Assembly: GCA_963763015.1 (NCBI GenBank)
Contig: CAVXML010000008.1
Location: 1-64,000, forward strand
DNA from: Fodinibacter sp963763015
GTDB taxonomy: Bacteria > Actinomycetota > Actinomycetes > Actinomycetales > Dermatophilaceae
Reading direction: 5' to 3'
Length of the DNA stretch: 64,000 nucleotides
Below are positions 59,121 to 64,000 of the stretch, piece after piece. The number at the start of each line of letters is the position of its first letter. The first letter of the stretch is position 1. The notes beneath the pieces are model-generated. The model worked only from the letters and a program-made list of their open reading frames with translations. It ran no database searches and was not told the DNA's origin. The position numbers and the translations under genes are program-made.

Positions 59121-59684
59121 TCAGCCCGGGACCAGCCAGCCGAGGGCCGTGACGAACCCGATCACGGCGAAGACGACGAAGGCCACCGCGAGGATCCAGG
59201 CCGTGAGCCAGGCGGCGTCGCGGCCCTCCCCCTCCGGGCCGGTCGTATCGTCCTCGTGGGCTGCCTCGCTGACACGGTCGGCACCGCGGCCGGCGCCGTC
59301 GTCGGTCTGCCCGTCGGGCTCCCCGGGCTCCGTGCTGCCGGCGCGCGACCCGGCAGCAAGCGCCCTGGCCCGCAGCGCCTCCACCCGGCGTGGGCGTGGC
59401 TCCGCCCGCACGGATGCCGGCAGCGAGTCCCACATCGTGACGAAGTCGTCGCCCGACTGCTCCCGCCAGGCGGCCACGGCGGAGTCGACCTCCGGCCCCG
59501 AGGCGCCCACAGCGAACCACACCGCTCCAGCCCTCGGCAGGTCGCCCATCTCGTGCAGTACCTCGGCGAGCAGGGCCAGCGCCTCGGGATCGCGCTCTCG
59601 CTCCACGTGCTCGGCCAGGAGGTCGCGCGCTCTCCACGCCGAGCCGGCATCGCGTGCCGCCCGCGCCTCCTCGACGTTGCCCAC
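59121..59684 (-). CDS. DUF6584-like protein with C-terminal membrane helix
   Basis: A 187-aa protein. The N-terminal ~105 residues read as an alpha-helical repeat-like domain (ARAARDAGSAWRARDLLAEH, DPEALALLAEVLHEMGDLPR) of the DUF6584 type, followed by an acidic linker (GQTDDGAGRGADRVSE) and a C-terminal helix (WLTAWILAVAFVVFAVIGFV). Function is unknown. ATG 59684. Convergent with the stalked lipoprotein gene, 12 bases apart. Confidence 0.75.
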   Translation of the reverse strand: MGNVEEARAARDAGSAWRARDLLAEHVERERDPEALALLAEVLHEMGDLPRAGAVWFAVGASGPEVDSAVAAWREQSGDDFVTMWDSLPASVRAEPRPRRVEALRARALAAGSRAGSTEPGEPDGQTDDGAGRGADRVSEAAHEDDTTGPEGEGRDAAWLTAWILAVAFVVFAVIGFVTALGWLVPG

Positions 59685-59776
59685 GACTGCGAGTATGCCG
59701 GTCCGGTCCCCGCATCACCGGAGGTGGCCGTGACGGAGGGCACCGCGTCGGCGGGCGGCATCCCCCTTGCTTTTGT

Positions 59777-59788
59777 TACCCGCGGGTA
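59777..59788. promoter_or_regulatory. TACCCGCGGGTA palindrome upstream of acyl-CoA dehydrogenase
   Basis: Perfect 12-bp palindrome 48 bases before the ATG at 59836, followed by an AGCGCT element at 59801. Candidate binding site for a regulator of fatty-acid metabolism (inference). Confidence 0.5.
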
Positions 59789-59800
59789 GCACACTGGTAA

Positions 59801-59812
59801 GCAAGCGCTCAC
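59801..59812. promoter_or_regulatory. GCAAGCGCTCAC element upstream of acyl-CoA dehydrogenase
   Basis: Matches elements at 27846 and 45085 in the GC[A/G]AGCGCT core. Confidence 0.4.
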
Positions 59813-59835
59813 CTGCCCACCAGGAGGACACGGCC

Positions 59836-61707
59836 ATGGGCCACTACAAGAGCAACCTGCGCGACATCGAGTTCACCCTCTTCGAGGTGCTCGGCCGCGG
59901 TGACGTGCTGGGCTCCGGGCCTTACGAGGAGGTCGACGCGGACACCGCCCGCGAGATGCTCAAGGAGGTCGCGCGGCTCGCCGAGAACGAGCTCGCCGAG
60001 TCCTTCGCGGACTCCGACCAGAACCCGCCGGTCTACGACCCGCGGACGCAGGTCGTCACCATGCCCGAGTCGTTCAAGAGGTCGTTCGAGGCCTACCGCG
60101 AGAGTGGCTTCTGGGCCATCGACCTCAACGCCGAGCTGGGTGGAGCCGTGGCGCCCCCCAGCCTGCGCTGGGCGGTCAACGAGATGCTCCTCGGGTCGAA
60201 CCCGGCCGCCGCGATGTTCGCGGCCTCCTACGGGTTCGCGAAGCTCCTCTACGTGCTCGGCAACGACGACCAGAAGAAGCTGGCCCGCTGGATCGTCGAG
60301 AAGAACTGGCACTGCACGATGGTGCTCACCGAGCCGGATGCCGGCTCCGACGTCGGGGCGGGCCGCACCAAGGCGGTGCAGAACGACGACGGCACCTGGA
60401 CCATCAGCGGCGTCAAGCGCTTCATCACCAGCGCGGAGTCCGACATGGTCGACAACGTGGTGCACTTCGTGCTCGCCCGGCCCGAGGGCGCCGGACCGGG
60501 CACCAAGGGCCTCTCGTTGTTCATCCTCCCCAAGTACGCCGTCGACCTCGAGACCGGTGAGCTGGGTGAGCGCAACGGCGTCTACGTGACCAACCTCGAG
60601 AAGAAGATGGGCCTGAAGGTCTCCACGACCTGCGAGCTCACCTTCGGCGGCGAGCGGCCGGCCGTCGGGACGCTGCTGGGCGACATCCACAACGGCATCG
60701 CGCAGATGTTCCACGTCATCGAGAACGCACGGATGATGGTCGGCACCAAGGCCATCGCCACGCTGTCGACGGGCTACCTCAACGCCCTGGAGTACGCCAA
60801 GCAGCGCGTCCAGGGGGCCGACCTCACCCAGTCGACCGACAAGAGCGCACCGCGCGTCACGATCACGCACCACCCCGACGTGCGCCGTTCACTGATGACG
60901 CAGAAGGCGTACGCCGAGGGCCTGCGCGCCCTCGTGCTCTTCACCGCGAGCCAGCAGGACATCGTCGACCAGGAGCGGCTGGCCACCGGCTCCGAGGACT
61001 TCGAGGCCGGCTCCGCCCCCGACATCGCCTCGCGGGTGAACGACCTGCTGCTGCCGATCGTCAAGGGCCTGGGCTCGGAGCGAGCCTGGGTGCTGCTCGG
61101 CACCGAGTCGCTCCAGACCTTCGGCGGGTCCGGCTTCCTCCAGGACTACCCGGTCGAGCAGTACGTGCGTGACGCCAAGATCGACACCCTGTACGAGGGC
61201 ACGACCGCGATCCAGGGCCTGGACTTCTTCTTCCGCAAGATCGTGCGCGACAAGGGCCAGGCGCTCACCCACCTGTCCGGGCAGATCCAGGAGTTCGCCA
61301 AGGACCTCGGTGCCCACGACGGCCGCCTCGACCGTGACCGCGAGCTGCTGGGGCAGGGGCTCGAGGACGTCCAGGGCATCCTCGGCTTCATGGTCGGCGA
61401 GCTCATGAAGTCCGACCCCCGCCAGGGCGGAGAGATCACGAACGTCTACCAGGTGGGCCAGAACACCACGCGTCTCCTCCTGGCGGCCGGCGACCTGGTG
61501 GTGGGGTGGCTCCTGCTCCGGCAGGCGGCCGTCGCGCTCGACGCGCTGACGGCCGGCGCGACCGGCAAGGACAGGGACTTCTACGAGGGAAAGGTGGCGG
61601 CCGCGCAGTTCTACGCCCGCCAGGTCCTCCCCCGCCTGTCCGCCGAGCGCGCGATGGCCGAGTCCACCGACTCGCTCCTCATGGACGTGCCCGAGTCCGC
61701 CTTCTGA
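59836..61707 (+). CDS. Acyl-CoA dehydrogenase, large (FadE5-like) type
   Basis: A 623-aa flavoprotein with an extended N-terminus (IEFTLFEVLGRGDVLGSGPY) and C-terminal extra domain, as in FadE5-like dehydrogenases of actinobacteria. The core has MVLTEPDAGSDVGAG, WTISGVKRFITSAESDM, the FAD/substrate region GLKVSTTCELTFGGERPA and the catalytic-base segment TLYEGTTAIQGLDFF (Glu). It introduces a double bond into acyl-CoA chains, feeding beta-oxidation. ATG 59836 with AGGAGGA upstream. Promoter elements at 59777 and 59801. A terminator follows at 61786. Confidence 0.95.
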   Translation: MGHYKSNLRDIEFTLFEVLGRGDVLGSGPYEEVDADTAREMLKEVARLAENELAESFADSDQNPPVYDPRTQVVTMPESFKRSFEAYRESGFWAIDLNAELGGAVAPPSLRWAVNEMLLGSNPAAAMFAASYGFAKLLYVLGNDDQKKLARWIVEKNWHCTMVLTEPDAGSDVGAGRTKAVQNDDGTWTISGVKRFITSAESDMVDNVVHFVLARPEGAGPGTKGLSLFILPKYAVDLETGELGERNGVYVTNLEKKMGLKVSTTCELTFGGERPAVGTLLGDIHNGIAQMFHVIENARMMVGTKAIATLSTGYLNALEYAKQRVQGADLTQSTDKSAPRVTITHHPDVRRSLMTQKAYAEGLRALVLFTASQQDIVDQERLATGSEDFEAGSAPDIASRVNDLLLPIVKGLGSERAWVLLGTESLQTFGGSGFLQDYPVEQYVRDAKIDTLYEGTTAIQGLDFFFRKIVRDKGQALTHLSGQIQEFAKDLGAHDGRLDRDRELLGQGLEDVQGILGFMVGELMKSDPRQGGEITNVYQVGQNTTRLLLAAGDLVVGWLLLRQAAVALDALTAGATGKDRDFYEGKVAAAQFYARQVLPRLSAERAMAESTDSLLMDVPESAF

Positions 61708-61785
61708 GGCTTCCGAGGCTCCGCCGTTCGAGGACACCGACCCGGGTCGGGCGCTCTGCCCGCAGCGCGCGCCCGATCCGGAGCA

Positions 61786-61824
61786 CACGACGACGGCCCA
61801 CCCCGCGGGGTGGGCGTCGTCGTG
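61786..61824 (+). terminator. Terminator after acyl-CoA dehydrogenase
   Basis: CACGACGACG-x-CCCACCCC pairs with GGGGTGGG-CGTCGTCGTG with one bulge, giving an 18-bp stem and a 2-base loop. Confidence 0.75.
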
Positions 61825-61876
61825 TCGTGGGCGACGGCATCCGGGATGCCGTCCGGCCGGCGGCCGTCGCGGCGCC

Positions 61877-62125
61877 TCAGCGGGGGTCGACGTCCGTGCG
61901 GTCGACCCGCGAGCCGGTGACCGGGTCGACCTGGCTCTCGCGGACCGTCGTGACGCCTGCGCGACGACGGTTCGTCAGGGCGAAGGACAGGATGATCGCG
62001 AGGATGCCGGCGATGATGAGGATCCACCCGAGGGTGTCGTCCTCGATTCCGGGGAGGTCGATGTCGAGGGCGAACGCGAGGATCGCGCCCAGGACGATGA
62101 GGACGATGCCGAGTCCGATGTACAT
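61877..62125 (-). CDS. DUF6458-like small membrane protein
   Basis: An 82-aa protein with two membrane helices (MYIGLGIVLIVLGAILAFAL and LGWILIIAGILAIILSFAL) and a short polar tail, matching the common actinobacterial DUF6458 proteins, function unknown. ATG 62125 has AAGGAG upstream. Single gene. Confidence 0.85.
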   Translation of the reverse strand: MYIGLGIVLIVLGAILAFALDIDLPGIEDDTLGWILIIAGILAIILSFALTNRRRAGVTTVRESQVDPVTGSRVDRTDVDPR

Positions 62126-62247
62126 GGGATCTCCTTGGTGGGGGCCGCTGGTTGTCGGCCAGCGCAATGACTGTACGTGCGTGCGCACCTCGACCTGAGG
62201 CTGCGGAACACACGGATTCAGCCCACCAACCCCGACCGCAGCCCCCG

Positions 62248-63624
62248 TCAGAAGCCCGCGCCGGGGTTGAGGATGCCGTGCGGGTCGAGCGCCGCCTTGA
62301 CCCGGCGGGTGAGGTCCATGACGTCCGGGCCGAGCTGGGCCGGGAGCGACGCGGTCTTCAGCCGGCCGACCCCGTGCTCGCCGGTGATCGTGCCGTCGAG
62401 GGCGATCGCGGCGGCCATGATCGCGTCGAACGCCAGCCGCGCCCGGCGCTCGGCGTCCGCGTCGCCCGGGGGGTGCACGATCGCCGGGTGCGTGTTGCCG
62501 TCGCCGGCGTGGGCGACGACGGGGATCTCCAGGGAGTAGCGCTGTGCGATCTCCTCGACGGCGGCCAGCAGCGCCGGGAGCCGGGGCACCGGCACGCCGA
62601 CGTCCTCGGGCAGCACCGACCCCCGCGCCTCGATCGCGGTGAAGTGCAGCCGCCGGGCCTGCACGAACTGCTCGCCCTCGTCGTGGTCGTCGGTGGCGAA
62701 GACCTCCTTGGCCCCTGCCCGCTCGCAGGCCACCGTGGCAGCGGCCACCTCGTCGGCCCGGGCGCCGCCCGCGGCATCCGACTGGATGACCAGCATCGCT
62801 CCCGCCTCGCGGTCCAGGCCCATCGGCCGGAAGTCCTCGACGGCGTTCAGCGACGCGCGGTCCATGAGCTCGACCATCGACGCCCGCACCGTGCGGCCGA
62901 GCTCGACGACGGCTGCGGCGGCGGCAGCCACGGTCGGGAAGGTGGCGACGACGGTGGACCGCTCGTGCTGCTCCGGCACCAGGCGCAGCACCGCCCGGGT
63001 GACGACCCCGAGGGTGCCCTCGGAACCCACGAAGAGCTTCAGCAGCGGCAGCCCGGCCACGTCCTTGACGCGGCTGCCGCCCAACGTGATGAGCGTGCCG
63101 TCGGCGAGCACGACGTCGAGGCCGAGCACGTAGTCGGCCGTGACGCCGTACTTGACGCAGCACAGGCCCCCGGCGTTGGTCGCGATGTTCCCGCCGATGG
63201 AGCAGATCTCGTACGAGCTCGGGTCCGGGGGGTACCAGAGGCCGTGCTCGGCCGCCGCTCGCTTGACCTCGATGTTGAGGGCTCCGGGCTCGACGACCAC
63301 CACCCGGCTGTCGACGTCGACCTCGACGCCCCGCATCCGCTCGGTCGAGAGGACGATGCCGCCGTCGACGGCGAGCGCACCACCGGAGAGCCCCGTGCCC
63401 GCCCCTCGCGGCACGACCGGGATGCCGTGTCGCGTCGCCCAGCGCAGCGTCTGCTGGACCTGACCGGCATCCTGCGCCCGGACGGCCGCGAGCGGCATCC
63501 CGGCGGTGGCATGGTGCGTCCAGTCGAACCGGTACTTCCCGAGCGACTCGGGGGCGGTGACGACGACACCGTCGGGCAGCGCCGCCACGAGCTCCGACAC
63601 GGCGGTCCGGAGGTCGCGGTCCAT
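62248..63624 (-). CDS. FAD-linked oxidase (glycolate/D-lactate dehydrogenase family, GlcD-like)
   Basis: A 458-aa FAD-binding type 4 oxidoreductase. The FAD/PCMH domain has VVPRGAGTGLSGGALAVDG, PPDPSSYEICSIGGNIATNA and GGLCCVKYGVTADYVLGLDV, and the C-terminal FAD-oxidase domain ends with GDGNTHPAIV and TGEHGVGRLKTASL, then DPHGILNPGAGF. Members oxidise glycolate, D-lactate or D-2-hydroxyacids to keto acids. ATG 63624. It has no companion iron-sulfur (GlcF) gene nearby in the window. Confidence 0.92.
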   Translation of the reverse strand: MDRDLRTAVSELVAALPDGVVVTAPESLGKYRFDWTHHATAGMPLAAVRAQDAGQVQQTLRWATRHGIPVVPRGAGTGLSGGALAVDGGIVLSTERMRGVEVDVDSRVVVVEPGALNIEVKRAAAEHGLWYPPDPSSYEICSIGGNIATNAGGLCCVKYGVTADYVLGLDVVLADGTLITLGGSRVKDVAGLPLLKLFVGSEGTLGVVTRAVLRLVPEQHERSTVVATFPTVAAAAAAVVELGRTVRASMVELMDRASLNAVEDFRPMGLDREAGAMLVIQSDAAGGARADEVAAATVACERAGAKEVFATDDHDEGEQFVQARRLHFTAIEARGSVLPEDVGVPVPRLPALLAAVEEIAQRYSLEIPVVAHAGDGNTHPAIVHPPGDADAERRARLAFDAIMAAAIALDGTITGEHGVGRLKTASLPAQLGPDVMDLTRRVKAALDPHGILNPGAGF

Positions 63625-63711
63625 GCCTCAGCCTCTCACCGCGGCTCTGATGCGTGCCGGCAGACGTTCGGCGCAGTGTGGCGTCATGAGCCGGCCGCAG
63701 GGAACCGGGCC

Positions 63712-63800
63712 GTCACTGGGATGGCGCGGAAGGTGGCAGGGGACGCGCATACATCCGCGTCCCGGACGGGCTGGTGCGCCATCACTGGGGTGGCGCGGAA
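63712..63800. repeat. Direct repeat pair of 19 bp
   Basis: TCACTGGGATGGCGCGGAA at 63712 and TCACTGGGGTGGCGCGGAA at 63782 differ at one base, 70 bases apart. They flank a stem-loop at 63740, between two minus-strand genes. Role unknown. Confidence 0.5.
63740..63763 (-). terminator. Stem-loop between FAD oxidase and partial nitrilase-family gene
   Basis: GGGACGCG pairs perfectly with CGCGTCCC over an 8-base loop, 54 bases past the stop of the gene at 63817 (minus strand). Confidence 0.55.
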
Positions 63801-63816
63801 AGATCGGGCCCGGGCC

Positions 63817-64000
63817 TCAGAGCCGGCGGTCCTCGAGCACGGGGAACTCCCGGCGGTAGGTGCGAGTGGCCCCGGTGTCGACCTCCACCGAGAGCACCTC
63901 CTCGTGGGCGCCGGCCGCCTCGGCGAGCACCTCGCCCGACGCCGAGACCACCTGGCTCCGGCCGCCCATGGGGTGGCCCGCGTGGACGCCGCCGGTGTTG
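63817..64000 (-). CDS. Partial carbon-nitrogen hydrolase (nitrilase superfamily), C-terminal end
   Basis: The minus-strand frame running off the window end reads GVHAGHPMGGRSQVVSASGE then VLAEAAGAHEEVLSVEVD and ends REFPVLEDRRL. This matches the C-terminal strand-loop region of nitrilase-family proteins (G-x-S-x-V/I-x-P/S-x-G-E-V-L and D...xRxxxPVLxDRR). The catalytic part lies outside the window. Confidence 0.75.
   Translation of the reverse strand, partial: NTGGVHAGHPMGGRSQVVSASGEVLAEAAGAHEEVLSVEVDTGATRTYRREFPVLEDRRL

Overview
The window is high-GC DNA with actinobacterial gene content: GTP-type PEP carboxykinase, an ECF sigma factor paired with a DGPF/YCII protein, a GAF-ANTAR regulator, a CoA-dependent acyl dehydrogenase of the large FadE5 type, DUF6458 and DUF6584 proteins, and short GTGA/ATGA gene overlaps. 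The overall set resembles Micrococcales, most likely the Intrasporangiaceae; that placement is an inference from gene content, not a database match.

The left part (1 to about 27.4 kb) looks accessory and partly decayed. Intact genes include a 2H phosphoesterase, a SixA-type phosphatase, an XRE-type regulator, an IS110 transposase, a cluster made of a GlxA/FtrA-type regulator facing a DJ-1-like protein, a serine hydrolase and membrane proteins (7.2 to 11.6 kb), a secreted nuclease/phosphatase-fold protein, a short-chain dehydrogenase followed by a large GMC oxidoreductase, a CPBP protease, an ArsR regulator with a fused SRPBCC/MDMPI protein, CorA, and several small proteins. Between them lie at least six broken genes: an AbiEii/DUF6036-like nucleotidyltransferase, an ASCH protein, an adenosine-specific-kinase fragment, a nuclease-fold gene, an IS3-type transposase fragment and a TfoX-like gene. 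The right edge of this region is a tRNA-Arg(ACG) whose 3' end points into it, next to a possible integrase C-terminal remnant, so it may be an old tRNA-integrated island.

The right part (27.5 to 64 kb) is dense and mostly intact, like a core chromosome. It holds pckG, a two-component system, a GNAT enzyme, tRNA-Ser(GCU), a GAF-ANTAR regulator, a class B penicillin-binding protein, cold-shock and universal stress proteins, an FrcBCA-type sugar ABC transporter divergent from a LacI regulator with two palindromic operators, tRNA-Ser(UGA), cysE-cysK, an ECF42-like sigma factor with its DGPF partner, a membrane Fe-S oxidoreductase with a repetitive DPWDEP tail, an osmoprotectant ABC transporter, a kinase-fold phosphotransferase, a deazaflavin-type reductase with an MFS exporter, cutA, dcd, tRNA-Gly(CCC), a ferritin-like protein, a stalked lipoprotein, an acyl-CoA dehydrogenase and a glycolate/lactate-type FAD oxidase. 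A partial nitrilase-family gene runs off the right end.

Functional links: pckG, the Fe-S oxidoreductase and the acyl-CoA dehydrogenase share a GC[A/G]AGCGCT promoter element, suggesting a common regulator for growth on fatty acids or gluconeogenic substrates. The sugar transporter and its LacI repressor share two operators, and cysE/cysK form the cysteine branch from serine. No CRISPR array, rRNA or complete prophage was seen. Nothing in the window is clearly a new biological system; the best candidates for follow-up are the DJ-1-like/serine-hydrolase cluster, the regulator-nucleotidyltransferase pair and the IS110 flanks.
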